A stretch of 64,000 nt of DNA from an uncultured Clostridia bacterium (lineage in GTDB: Bacteria; Bacillota; Clostridia; Peptostreptococcales; Anaerovoracaceae), in the NCBI GenBank assembly GCA_934281605.1, contig CAKQXD010000003.1, positions 165,029-229,028 on the forward strand, written 5' to 3'. The notes below the pieces were generated by a model, which searched no databases, was not told where the DNA came from, and saw only the letters and a list, made by a program, of their open reading frames with translations. A program made the position numbers and the translations under genes. Shown piece after piece: positions 47,144 through 55,565 of the stretch. Every line of letters begins with the position of its first letter. The stretch's first letter is position 1.

Positions 47144-48592
47144 TTAATATCTTTTCCGTTTGGAAGAGGACAGGATATGCATTTCATCCCGGTATTTTGC
47201 CACCGTCCTGCGTGAAATCCTGATGCCTTTTTCCTGAAGCATCTCTGCCATGTCCTGATCGCTGTACGGAGAACCGGGATCTTCTTCGTCTATGATCTCT
47301 TTGATAAACTCCTTGATACTGTTGGAGGAGATCCCTTCTCCTGCGCTTCCTGCCACACCGGCAGAAAAGAAATATTTTATTTCGAAAACGCCTCTGCAGC
47401 ACTGCATGTACTTGCCGTTGATGGACCGTGATACTGTGGATTCATGTATACCCACTTCTTCGGCAATATCCTTCAGTGTCAGCGTTTTCAGGTATTTGCT
47501 TCCTTTTTCAAAGAATTCTTTCTGATAGCGTACTACCGCACTTACAACATTGTAAATCGTCTGCTTTCTCTGCTCGATGCTCTTGATGAGCCAAAGTGCC
47601 GAATTCACTCTGTCCGACAGATATTTTGACAGAGCTTCATCCTTTTCTGCACTATGCAGCAGGTTCTGATAATAGGAACTTACCATCAGGTGCGGCGTAC
47701 TGTTGTCATTTATGGTCACGACGTATTCTTCGTCGATTTTTTCTACTACAACATCCGGGATGATGTATTTCGTCTCACCCTGGGATGCAAACTGTCTGCC
47801 CGGCTTTGGCTCCAGCATACGGATCACATCGCTGATGAGCTGGACTTCTCCTGTGGAGATCCCCATCTCGCGGGCAATGGTCCCCAGCCGGTTTTCCGCC
47901 AGGTCTTTCAGATGGCCGCGGATCACCTGTTCGAAGAGTTCCGTCAGCTGTCCCTGCTGCCGCAGCTGGATCAGAAGACATTCCTGCAGATCCGATGCGC
48001 CTACCCCCAGCGGATCAAAAGTCTGGATCACCGAAAGTACGGCCTCAAGCTCTTCCTCAGATACCCCCACAGCCTCCGCCATTTCCTTTGCAGAAGACGT
48101 CAAGTATCCGTTCTCATCCAGGGATTCGATGATGTATTCCCCGATGCGCTTGCCCTCGCTGGAAAGCTCGGCACACTGAAGCTGAAACAGCAGATGCTCC
48201 GGCAGCGTCACATCGGAAGAAACGTAGCGTTCCAGCGGGTCGTTTTTTTCCTCGTCCGGCGTGTACTCTCCCTGCTTGTAGCTGATGTCGTCGTACTGCC
48301 TGTCTCTGATGTATTCTTTCCAGTCGAAATCGTCGCGGTCGGAATCCGCAGCCGTTTTTTCCTGATTTTGAGCATCACGAAACGACTCCTCGTGATCCCC
48401 ACGGGAGTCTTCGTTAGAAACTTCTGCAGCGCTGTGCTCCAGTACCGGATTTACCAGAAGCTGTTCTTCCACGTAAGCGTCCAGCTCCTGCGTATTGAAC
48501 TGGAGGATCTGGATCGCCTGGATCAGTTCCGGCGTCATCACCAGTTTCTGCGCCTGTTCAATTGTTAAATCGTATCCCAGTTTCATACTCAT
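47144..48592 (-). CDS. rpoN: RNA polymerase sigma-54 factor
   Basis: Directs polymerase to -24/-12 promoters with enhancer-binding activators. The 482-residue protein has the Gln/Leu-rich N-terminal activator region (LVMTPELIQAIQILQFNTQELDAYVEEQL), an acidic region II (residues about 60-115), the core-binding domain (FDPLGVGASDLQECLLIQL), the helix-turn-helix (LTLKDIAEEVGIHESTVSRSINGKYMQC) and the RpoN box ISRRTVAKYRDEM near the C-terminus. No activator gene is seen in the window. It is directly upstream of gapA. Confidence 0.96.
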   Translation of the reverse strand: MSMKLGYDLTIEQAQKLVMTPELIQAIQILQFNTQELDAYVEEQLLVNPVLEHSAAEVSNEDSRGDHEESFRDAQNQEKTAADSDRDDFDWKEYIRDRQYDDISYKQGEYTPDEEKNDPLERYVSSDVTLPEHLLFQLQCAELSSEGKRIGEYIIESLDENGYLTSSAKEMAEAVGVSEEELEAVLSVIQTFDPLGVGASDLQECLLIQLRQQGQLTELFEQVIRGHLKDLAENRLGTIAREMGISTGEVQLISDVIRMLEPKPGRQFASQGETKYIIPDVVVEKIDEEYVVTINDNSTPHLMVSSYYQNLLHSAEKDEALSKYLSDRVNSALWLIKSIEQRKQTIYNVVSAVVRYQKEFFEKGSKYLKTLTLKDIAEEVGIHESTVSRSINGKYMQCCRGVFEIKYFFSAGVAGSAGEGISSNSIKEFIKEIIDEEDPGSPYSDQDMAEMLQEKGIRISRRTVAKYRDEMHILSSSKRKRY

Positions 48593-48684
48593 TTCGATTC
48601 CTCATGACTATCATATCATATTCATGAGTTTTTGCCAACGAAAGCTTTGCCAAAATCCTTTGCCTGAAATCAGCGGCATGGTTT

Positions 48685-49155
48685 TTATTCCAGACCTGGA
48701 AAATCCAGTTGCCGCAGTGCTTCGAAGAGAATGATGTTTACAGAATTGGCCAGATTCAGCGACCGCAAACGCGTGTCAGCGCTCATGGGGATCCTAAGTG
48801 TATCCTCCTGATGCTGAGCGATCAGATCCTTCGGAAGGCCTCTCGTTTCCCTGCCGAACAGGATCATATCTTCGTCTCGAAACGATACATCCGTATGCCG
48901 GTGCGTCCCCTTGGTCGTCGCCAGATACATCCGTCTTCCCTGATATTTCTGCAAAAACTCCTCCAGACTTTCATGGACCTCCAGCTTGACGAACGGCCAG
49001 TAGTCCAGTCCCGCCCGTTTCAGGCTGCGATCATCGATGGAAAACCCCAGCGGCTTTACGAGATGCAGGTGCGCCCCCGTCGCTGCACAGCTTCTGGCTA
49101 TATTCCCGGTATTAGGGGGGATTTCCGGTTCTACTAAAACGATATGGATCGCCAT
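48685..49155 (-). CDS. trmL: tRNA (cytidine/uridine-2'-O-)-methyltransferase TrmL
   Basis: Methylates the wobble ribose of tRNA-Leu. The 156-residue SPOUT protein has MAIHIVLVEPEIPPNTGNIARSCAATGA, LFGRETRGLPKDLI and the knot motif RIPMSADTRLRSLNLANSVNIILFEALRQ. Length is standard. AGGAGGAAA precedes the start. It diverges from hom. Confidence 0.94.
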   Translation of the reverse strand: MAIHIVLVEPEIPPNTGNIARSCAATGAHLHLVKPLGFSIDDRSLKRAGLDYWPFVKLEVHESLEEFLQKYQGRRMYLATTKGTHRHTDVSFRDEDMILFGRETRGLPKDLIAQHQEDTLRIPMSADTRLRSLNLANSVNIILFEALRQLDFPGLE

Positions 49156-49256
49156 AAAATTTCCTCCTGTAACATCTTATTACAGTATTATTTTACGTTT
49201 TACGGAAAAAAAGTCAACAAGCTGGTTGCCTGAAGGGGAGAATTCTAAAAAAACAC

Positions 49257-49285
49257 AAGACAAACGCCTTTCTTTGGTATATAAT
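49257..49285 (+). promoter_or_regulatory. Predicted hom promoter
   Basis: AAGACA and a perfect TATAAT with a 17-base spacer, about 40 bases upstream of the hom ATG. Confidence 0.65.
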
Positions 49286-49323
49286 TGATGGGTACGTGTT
49301 TAGTAATGATGGAGGTTGTAAGA

Positions 49324-50295
49324 ATGAAAACAATAAAAATCGGACTCCTGGGTCTCGGAAACATAGGAACCGGCACATACAAGACTTTAGAAATGAACAG
49401 AGCCGAAATTGAATCTACGCTGAATGCGAAGGTTGAAATCGTAAAAATACTGGAACGTGATACGGAACGCGACAGAGGCATCACCGTACCAAAAGAGAAA
49501 TTCACATCTGATCCTGACGAAATCTTCCAGGATCCTGAAATAGACATCGTAATCGAACTGCTGGGCGGGATCGAACCTGCCACTACATTCATGCTTTCCG
49601 CACTGAAAAACGGCAAGCACGTGGTAACGGCCAACAAAGCCGCTCTCGCAGCAAACTATCACGAACTGGTCGATACAGCAAAGGAAAACAATGTGATCCT
49701 GCGCTACGAAGCCAGCGTAGGCGGCGGCATTCCTATCCTGGGAACGCTGACAGGTCCGCTGCGCGCCAACAAGTTTGAAGAAGTAATGGGTATCCTCAAC
49801 GGAACGACCAACTACATCCTGACTATGATGACCAAGGAAGGTCTGGATTACGAAACTGCACTGAAAGACGCCCAGGAACAGGGCTTTGCAGAAGCTGATC
49901 CGACCGCTGACGTAGAGGGAATCGACGCAGCCAACAAACTGACCATCCTGATGGCTCTCATGTTCGACAAATACGTGGCTCCGCAGGACATCCCGACTAC
50001 AGGTATCACGGAGATCACGAAAGAAAAGATCGAAGAAGCCAGATCCAACGGCTGCAAGATCAAGCTGATCGCTCACGCATGGAGAGAAGACGACGAGATC
50101 AAGTATGAAGTTCGTCCGATGTACATCAGCGCAACGCATCCGCTGGCCAACATCAACAAGGAATTCAACGCAGTATTCGTAAAGGGAAATGCGGTTGACG
50201 ACGTGATGTTCTACGGCAAGGGCGCAGGCCCGCTGCCAACAGGAAGCGCAGTGCTGGGAGACGTCATCGACATTTCTATGATGATCTTGAAATAG
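49324..50295 (+). CDS. hom: Homoserine dehydrogenase, short form without ACT domain
   Basis: Reduces aspartate semialdehyde to homoserine on the way to threonine and methionine. The 323-residue protein has the Rossmann motif [48 protein letters not shown] and the signature [14 protein letters not shown] with [22 protein letters not shown]. It ends at ISMMILK, where other family members (about 430 residues) continue into a regulatory ACT domain, so feedback control by threonine may be lost. The ATG at 49324 has GGAGGT upstream. It is followed by a SEC-C protein ten bases later. Confidence 0.94.
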   Translation: MKTIKIGLLGLGNIGTGTYKTLEMNRAEIESTLNAKVEIVKILERDTERDRGITVPKEKFTSDPDEIFQDPEIDIVIELLGGIEPATTFMLSALKNGKHVVTANKAALAANYHELVDTAKENNVILRYEASVGGGIPILGTLTGPLRANKFEEVMGILNGTTNYILTMMTKEGLDYETALKDAQEQGFAEADPTADVEGIDAANKLTILMALMFDKYVAPQDIPTTGITEITKEKIEEARSNGCKIKLIAHAWREDDEIKYEVRPMYISATHPLANINKEFNAVFVKGNAVDDVMFYGKGAGPLPTGSAVLGDVIDISMMILK

Positions 50296-50305
50296 GAGGG
50301 GTATC

Positions 50306-50803
50306 ATGACTTTATTTGAACAGTGGAAAGATCTGATCGAGAATCAGACAGAAGAAACATTCCGCGACTTCTGGGAAGAATACAGCGGTGCCGAAACGAA
50401 AATCTACAGCGACATCCTGGACAAGCCGGAAGAAAAGATGACCGGAACTCTGGGTGAGCTCGCTGCAAAATACGAAGTGCGCCCTGTGATCTTCATGGGA
50501 TTCCTGGACGGTATCAACAGCAGCCTGAAGAAAGGCAATGATTTCGAAAGCTTCGACGAAAACTCCGAGGTGGAAGTCGAAATCGTTCCGGAAACTCTCT
50601 TCTATAATATGCTGGTTGCGGAAGCGGACTACCTGTACGGTCTTCCGCAGTGGATGGACATTCTGGGCGAAGACAAAATCAAGGAACTGACGAAGAAGTA
50701 CAAGCAGTCTAAAACCGTTGTAAAGGGTAAGAAGATCGGCAGAAACGATCCTTGTCCATGCGGCAGCGGCAAGAAGTACAAGCACTGCTGCGGCAGAAAC
50801 TAG
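50306..50803 (+). CDS. SEC-C motif protein
   Basis: The 165-residue protein has an acidic, helical N-terminal domain (about residues 1-135; DUF-like, found in Clostridia next to a C-terminal SEC-C) and a C-terminal zinc-binding SEC-C motif, [21 protein letters not shown], as at the end of SecA. A role in secretion or ribosome rescue is possible but not shown. AGGAGGGG precedes the ATG and it is cotranscribed with hom. Confidence 0.85.
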   Translation: MTLFEQWKDLIENQTEETFRDFWEEYSGAETKIYSDILDKPEEKMTGTLGELAAKYEVRPVIFMGFLDGINSSLKKGNDFESFDENSEVEVEIVPETLFYNMLVAEADYLYGLPQWMDILGEDKIKELTKKYKQSKTVVKGKKIGRNDPCPCGSGKKYKHCCGRN

Positions 50804-50856
50804 TCATCCGGCGGATTCCGCAAAATTGCAGTATTTGCACGGGGAAATAATCAAAA

Positions 50857-50900
50857 AAACAAAATCCTGACCATATTTGCTTCGGTCAGGATTTTTTATT
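50857..50900 (+). terminator. Terminator of hom operon
   Basis: AAAATCCTGACC and GGTCAGGATTTT form a 12-bp perfect stem followed by a T-run; A residues on the other side may also let it end nth-side transcripts. Confidence 0.88.
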
Positions 50901-50935
50901 ATGTCTGCGATTCGATTTTCCTGCAAAGACCCCGT

Positions 50936-51565
50936 CTACAGTCTCTTCCTGCAAAGATCTGCGATGGGGCAGGTTTCGCATTTCGGGTTCCTGGCACTGC
51001 AGCAGTTTCTTCCGTGGAAAATAAAACTGTGGTGAGCCTCCGTCCACCGGTCTTCCGGCAGTACTTTCATGAGGGCCAGCTCCGTTTTCAATACATCTTT
51101 TTCCTTCACGAATCCAATGCGGTTGGTGACACGAAACACGTGGGTATCCACGGCGATCTTCTGCTGTCCAAACCCTTCCGCTAAAACGACGTTAGCCGTT
51201 TTTCTGCCTACGCCCGGAAGCTGGATCAGCTCCTCATAATCGCCTGGCACTTCCCCGCCATAGTTTTCTACCAGGCCCTTGGCCAGCGCGATGATATTCT
51301 TCGATTTCGTCTTGTACATCCCTATAGTGCGGATGATGTTGATGACGTCCTCCTGCTGCGCCTCTGCCAGATCCTGCGGCGTCGGATACTTTTCGAACAG
51401 CGCATCCGAGATCTTATTGACGCTCTTGTCCGTCGTCTGTGCCGACAGCACCACACAAATCAAAAGCTCGTATTTATTTTTATGCTCCAGAGCACATCCA
51501 GCCTCTGGATATTCCTGCCGCAAAGCATCCAGGATCTGTACTACCCGTTTTTTCGTAAAAGCCAT
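50936..51565 (-). CDS. nth: Endonuclease III
   Basis: DNA glycosylase/AP lyase for oxidised pyrimidines. The 209-residue protein has LLICVVLSAQTTDKSVN, the helix-hairpin-helix LPGVGRKTANVVLAEGF with the catalytic Lys, VDTHVFRVTNRIG with the catalytic Asp, and a C-terminal 4Fe-4S loop with spacing C-x6-C-x2-C-x5-C (CSARNPKCETCPIADLC). The ATG at 51565 has GGAGG five bases upstream; a GTG four codons earlier is in frame. Confidence 0.97.
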   Translation of the reverse strand: MAFTKKRVVQILDALRQEYPEAGCALEHKNKYELLICVVLSAQTTDKSVNKISDALFEKYPTPQDLAEAQQEDVINIIRTIGMYKTKSKNIIALAKGLVENYGGEVPGDYEELIQLPGVGRKTANVVLAEGFGQQKIAVDTHVFRVTNRIGFVKEKDVLKTELALMKVLPEDRWTEAHHSFIFHGRNCCSARNPKCETCPIADLCRKRL

Positions 51566-51713
51566 GTTTTCCTCCACAAATGTGCTTCTCTTTTTTGTCG
51601 AATCCTCCGAAATCCTCTCGAATATTATAATACATTCTACACCATTTTTTACTTTGTTTAAAAAGTTTTAAAGAAAATTTTAGAGCAAAAATGGCGAGAC
51701 CCATTTAAAACAA

Positions 51714-51754
51714 AGGGTTCTGAAAATTCTCGCTTGCTTAGTTTTCAGAAAGTT
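51714..51754 (+). promoter_or_regulatory. Two CodY-box matches upstream of the permease operon
   Basis: Box 1 (51714-51728, AGGGTTCTGAAAATT) matches the CodY consensus AATTTTCWGAAAATT at 12 of 15 positions and box 2 (51740-51754, AGTTTTCAGAAAGTT) at 13 of 15. Their cores also form a 9-bp inverted repeat. Both lie upstream of the -35. Confidence 0.6.
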
Positions 51755-51776
51755 ATAAAAAAAGTACGAAAAACTA

Positions 51777-51806
51777 GTTACATTTTCCGGGCATTTATAG
51801 TATAAT
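51777..51806 (+). promoter_or_regulatory. Predicted promoter of the permease-hydantoinase operon
   Basis: GTTACA and a perfect TATAAT separated by 18 bases, about 50 bases upstream of the permease ATG. Confidence 0.6.
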
Positions 51807-51856
51807 AATGGCGTTATAATTTATATTTATATTTATTCTTTATATGGAGGTGTTTT

Positions 51857-53425
51857 ATGTCAACGTACACACAACGTGAAGTGGGCGGTCTGTTTGAATT
51901 GACAGAATCGACCCTGGCGGAGCTGAAGTCTTCCAAGTATTATAATGACGACTTGTCACCGACTTCCGTCTCCGAAAGAAGCTGGACTACTTACAGCATC
52001 ACAATGCTCTGGGTAGGTATGGCGATTTGTATCCCATCCTTATCCCTGGCATCCGGACTTATCGGCATGGGTGTTTCCCCTTGGCTCTCCGTTTTAAACG
52101 TAGCGCTGGGTAACATCATCATCCTGATCCCGATCCAGTTAAACTCTCAGATCGGAACGAAATACGGTATTCCGTTCCCTCTGTTTGCAAGACTGACATT
52201 CGGAACACTGGGCGCACAGATCCCGGCTCTGCTGAGAGCGATCACCGCCTGCGGATGGACTTCCGTGCAGGCGTGGGTCGGCGGCGGCGCTGTCGGTGCT
52301 ATGATCGGTGCATTCGTTCCTAAGTTTGCTGACCAGGGCTGGACATTAGGTCTTCCTTCCTGGGGCGGTATTCAGGAAGCCGGCGGCGGACAGTTCTTCG
52401 GATATGTGATTTTTATGCTGTTCGTAGCGTGGGTCGCATACAACGGTATCGACCAGATCAAATGGGTACAGAACATCGGATCCCCGATCCTGATCGTAGT
52501 AATGATCGCACTGCTCTTCTGGGCATGGTCCATTACTCCGGACGGAACCGGATTCTTCGAAGTTATGGCTCAGCCAAGTGACGATGCTCTGATCGCACAG
52601 AACGGCGGATTCGCATTCGTATATCTCTCCGGTCTGATGGGTAACATCGCATTCTGGGCAACGATGGCTCTGAACATTCCTGACTTCTCCAGATACGCTA
52701 AGACTCAGAAAGACCAGTTCAGAGGCCAGCTATACGGAATGCCGCTTCCAATGGCCGCATGCGCATTCATCGGAGCTTACTTCTCCCAGGCCACTAAGAT
52801 GGCTTACGGCGAAGCAATGTTCGACCCGACCGGCGTATTCTATCACCTGGAAAGCAAGATCATGATCTTCATCGCAGCTATCGGCGTTATCGCAGCTACC
52901 ATTACTACTTGCGTAGCAGCTAACGTAGTAGCTCCTGCAAATGGATTCTCCAACCTGGCTCCTAAGAAGATCTCCTACAAGAAGGGCGTTGTTATTACGA
53001 TCATCATCGCATTCTTCATCCTGCAGGCATGGTGGATCTACGGTTCCGGCGCAGCTTACTTCACCTGGATGAACGCTTACGGTACTATCCTGGCTCCGAT
53101 CGCAGCTATCTTCATTGCTGACTACTTCGTTGTCAAGCATAAGAGAGCTGACATCGCTTCCCTGTTCAAGGGTGCTGAAGGCAGATACTGGTACTCCGGC
53201 GGCTTCAATGTAGCAGCAATCATCGCATGGGTTCTGGCGTTCATCTTCCCACTCCTTACATACTTCGGAGTACAGGGATCCTTCTGGACGTTCATCAACT
53301 CGATCAACTACGTATGGTCGTTCGTAGTCGGCTTCGTAGTATACATCCTGCTGATGAAGACCAGCCTGGCTGGAAATTCCAACGTAACAGAAGAAGAACA
53401 CGAAGCATTTACAGAAAGAGCTTAA
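51857..53425 (+). CDS. NCS1-family nucleobase/hydantoin permease
   Basis: Secondary transporter for cytosine, allantoin, hydantoin or related compounds. The 522-residue protein has about twelve membrane segments. NCS1 features visible are the N-terminal LSPTSVSERSWTTYSITMLWVGM, GWTSVQAWVGG with the Trp-x3-Gln pair known in Mhp1 substrate binding, FWATMALNIPDFSRYAK, and TTCVAANVVAPANGFSNLAPKKIS with the substrate Asn region. GGAGGTG precedes the ATG. The following hydantoinase-type gene makes uptake of a pyrimidine or hydantoin the likely job; exact substrate is not resolved. Confidence 0.9.
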   Translation: MSTYTQREVGGLFELTESTLAELKSSKYYNDDLSPTSVSERSWTTYSITMLWVGMAICIPSLSLASGLIGMGVSPWLSVLNVALGNIIILIPIQLNSQIGTKYGIPFPLFARLTFGTLGAQIPALLRAITACGWTSVQAWVGGGAVGAMIGAFVPKFADQGWTLGLPSWGGIQEAGGGQFFGYVIFMLFVAWVAYNGIDQIKWVQNIGSPILIVVMIALLFWAWSITPDGTGFFEVMAQPSDDALIAQNGGFAFVYLSGLMGNIAFWATMALNIPDFSRYAKTQKDQFRGQLYGMPLPMAACAFIGAYFSQATKMAYGEAMFDPTGVFYHLESKIMIFIAAIGVIAATITTCVAANVVAPANGFSNLAPKKISYKKGVVITIIIAFFILQAWWIYGSGAAYFTWMNAYGTILAPIAAIFIADYFVVKHKRADIASLFKGAEGRYWYSGGFNVAAIIAWVLAFIFPLLTYFGVQGSFWTFINSINYVWSFVVGFVVYILLMKTSLAGNSNVTEEEHEAFTERA

Positions 53426-53469
53426 AAGCTTTCTAAATAATAAAGTCTGCAATAACTTTATATAAAATC

Positions 53470-53502
53470 GTAGGAGCCTTTGAGAGAAGGCTTCTACTTT
53501 TA
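53470..53502 (+). terminator. Hairpin between permease and dihydropyrimidinase
   Basis: GTAGGAGCCTT and AAGGCTTCTAC with loop TGAGAG, followed by TTTTA. It may lower expression of the second gene or end part of the transcripts. Confidence 0.65.
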
Positions 53503-53533
53503 TCACACTTTTGCAAAAAGGAGGACAAAAGTT

Positions 53534-54961
53534 ATGGATTTATTAATCAAAGGCGGCACAGTCGTAACTGCTACTTCATCTTTTAAAGCAGACGTTGCAG
53601 TTAAAAACGGAAAAATCAGTGCAATCGGTGCAAACCTGAAGCCTGAGAAGAAGACTGAAGTTGTTGATGCAAAGGGCAAGATGATCCTGCCGGGCGCTAT
53701 CGACGGACACACTCACCTGGCAATGCCTTTCGGTGGAACAGTTGCTACAGACGACTACTTCACTGGTACAAGAGCTGCTGCTTGCGGTGGTACTACTACA
53801 GTATTCGACTTCGTTCTTCAGGGTGTTGGCGAAACGATGGACGCTGCTCTGGAAAGAAGAGATGCGATCTGTAAGGCTGACGGTCCTGCAATCGACTACT
53901 CTTATCACATCGGTGTTGGTGACGTTACAACTCCTGAAATGCTGGCTTCCATGGACGAATGCGTTAAGAGAGGCGTAACTTCCTTCAAAGTATTCATGGT
54001 TTACGACTTCGGTGTAGACGATGGTCAGTTCTTTGAAACTCTGCAGCACGCCGCTAAGATCGGCGCACTGGTAGGTGTACACGCCGAAAACAGAGATGTA
54101 AACAACTGCCTCATCAAGGAATACCTGGCAGAAGGTAAGACTGATGCATGGTATCACTATATGTCCAAGAACGAAGCTGTTGCAGGCGAAGCTGACGTAA
54201 GAGCGATCAACCTGGCTAAGATGGCTGGAACTTCCCTCTACATCGTTCACCTGGACAACAAACAGGGTGTTGACGCTGTTGCTCAGGCAAGAGAAGAAGG
54301 ATATCCGATCTTCGCAGAAACTTGCCCGCAGTACCTGTACTTCACTAAGGACGTTTACAAAAACGGAATTCCTGAATTAGACTTAAGAGCTCGTGACTTC
54401 GTTTGCTCCCCTCCAATGAAGGGCAAGGAATCCATGGATGCTCTGTGGAATGGAATCAAGAATGGTACTGTATCCACACTGGCTACAGACCACTGCCCGT
54501 TCCTGAAGTCCGAAAAAGACTGGGGAATCACAAAGAAAGACGGTACTCCAGGAAACTTCACTACAATTCCTAACGGATGCGCTGGTATCGAAAATATGTA
54601 CCCTTACATCCTGTCCGAAGCAAACAAGGGCAGAATCTCTTTCGAAAAGGCTGTACAGATTTCCGCTACAAACCCTGCTAAGCTGTTCGGTATCGACTAC
54701 TGCAAGGGCGCTATCGAAGTTGGTCTTGACGCAGATATCGTTATCTACGATCCTAAGAAGGAATTCGTTGTTAAGAACGCAGAAAACCAGCACGGTGCTC
54801 TTGACCACACTATTTGGGAAGAATCCAAGTTCAAGGGATATCCAGTTGCAACTTACTCCAGAGGTAAGCTGGTATTCGACGGAAAAGACTACGTTGGCGA
54901 AAGCGGCGACGGTCAGTTCGTTAAATGTAAGAAAGTTAAATTCAAGAGCCCTGAATTCTAA
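53534..54961 (+). CDS. hydA: Dihydropyrimidinase / D-hydantoinase
   Basis: Opens the ring of dihydropyrimidines or hydantoins to carbamoyl amino acids. The 475-residue amidohydrolase has the metal site GAIDGHTHLAMPFGG (HxH), the carboxylated Lys in TSFKVFMVYDFG, further His ligands in GVHAEN and YIVHLDN, and the Asp in STLATDHCPF. AAAGGAGGAC precedes the ATG at 53534. Genes for dihydropyrimidine dehydrogenase or ureidopropionase are not in the window, so the rest of the pathway is elsewhere or the substrate is a hydantoin. Confidence 0.94.
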   Translation: MDLLIKGGTVVTATSSFKADVAVKNGKISAIGANLKPEKKTEVVDAKGKMILPGAIDGHTHLAMPFGGTVATDDYFTGTRAAACGGTTTVFDFVLQGVGETMDAALERRDAICKADGPAIDYSYHIGVGDVTTPEMLASMDECVKRGVTSFKVFMVYDFGVDDGQFFETLQHAAKIGALVGVHAENRDVNNCLIKEYLAEGKTDAWYHYMSKNEAVAGEADVRAINLAKMAGTSLYIVHLDNKQGVDAVAQAREEGYPIFAETCPQYLYFTKDVYKNGIPELDLRARDFVCSPPMKGKESMDALWNGIKNGTVSTLATDHCPFLKSEKDWGITKKDGTPGNFTTIPNGCAGIENMYPYILSEANKGRISFEKAVQISATNPAKLFGIDYCKGAIEVGLDADIVIYDPKKEFVVKNAENQHGALDHTIWEESKFKGYPVATYSRGKLVFDGKDYVGESGDGQFVKCKKVKFKSPEF

Positions 54962-54996
54962 ACCAGAGTACAAGGTTCTCCATAGAACTTTTCCTG

Positions 54997-55033
54997 AAAA
55001 CGGTGATCCGCATTGCGGATCACCGTTTTTTAT
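54997..55033 (+). terminator. Terminator of the permease-hydantoinase operon
   Basis: A perfect GC-rich stem (AAAACGGTGATCCGC and its complement) with a very short loop, followed by six T residues, 35 bases after the hydA stop. Confidence 0.92.
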
Positions 55034-55125
55034 AATGTAAGGAATGCCAGCGGAATGCCAGCGACATCAAAAAATACCACGAATTACGGCTTGATATGAA
55101 GGACAGCATTTTTTTATTTTCCCTC

Positions 55126-55155
55126 TTGACAGTTGCGCAACCGTTCAACTATAAT
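55126..55155 (+). promoter_or_regulatory. Promoter of the arsR-cadA operon
   Basis: Perfect TTGACA and perfect TATAAT with an 18-base spacer filled by the first operator copy. Confidence 0.85.
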
Positions 55156-55188
55156 AAACTCATAAGATAGTTGAACGAGTGCGCAACT
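55131..55188 (+). promoter_or_regulatory. Paired operators of the ArsR/CadC repressor
   Basis: O1 (55131-55150) lies between -35 and -10; O2 (55169-55188) lies just after the start of transcription. O2 is the reverse complement of O1 at 18 of 20 positions, and each has AGTTG/CAACT ends. Together they also form a long imperfect dyad. Confidence 0.75.
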
Positions 55189-55208
55189 GTTTTGAAAGGA
55201 GATACATT

Positions 55209-55565
55209 ATGGGTAAGACAGAAGCCTGCTGCGACTGTGCGGCGATCCACGATGACGTTCTGGCACATGTGCAGGAACACATCGTGCCGGAAGATCAGAG
55301 ACAGAGTATGGCCAAACTCTTTAAGATCTTCGGTGATAATACCAGATGCAGTATTATGGAGGCATTGAACTGCCACGAAATGTGTGTATGTGACCTGGCG
55401 GTCCTTCTGGATATGACCAAATCCGCCATCTCACATCAGTTGAAAATCCTGCGGGATAATAATCTTGTAAAGTTTGAAAAGAAAGGAAAGCACGCCTACT
55501 ATTCCCTGGCCGATGAACATGTCAGAGAAATCCTGGACGTTGCGCTGGAGCATATCAATGAGTAA
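55209..55565 (+). CDS. ArsR/SmtB-family metal-sensing repressor, CadC type
   Basis: The 118-residue winged-helix protein resembles CadC: metal-binding CVCDLAVLLD in the third helix (CadC has CVCD), DNA-recognition KSAISHQLKILRDNNLV, wing KFEKKGKHAYYSL, and C-terminal DEHVREILDVALEHI. Extra cysteines at the N-terminus (EACCDCAAIHDD) match the CadC alpha3N site, so Cd, Pb or Zn is the likely inducer. AAAGGAG precedes the ATG at 55209. It overlaps the P-type ATPase gene by eight bases. Confidence 0.93.
   Translation: MGKTEACCDCAAIHDDVLAHVQEHIVPEDQRQSMAKLFKIFGDNTRCSIMEALNCHEMCVCDLAVLLDMTKSAISHQLKILRDNNLVKFEKKGKHAYYSLADEHVREILDVALEHINE

Noticed and set aside
51718..51750. Riboswitch or terminator upstream of the permease
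   Set aside because: The 9-bp inverted repeat lies upstream of the predicted promoter, so it would not be in the transcript; paired CodY boxes explain it better.
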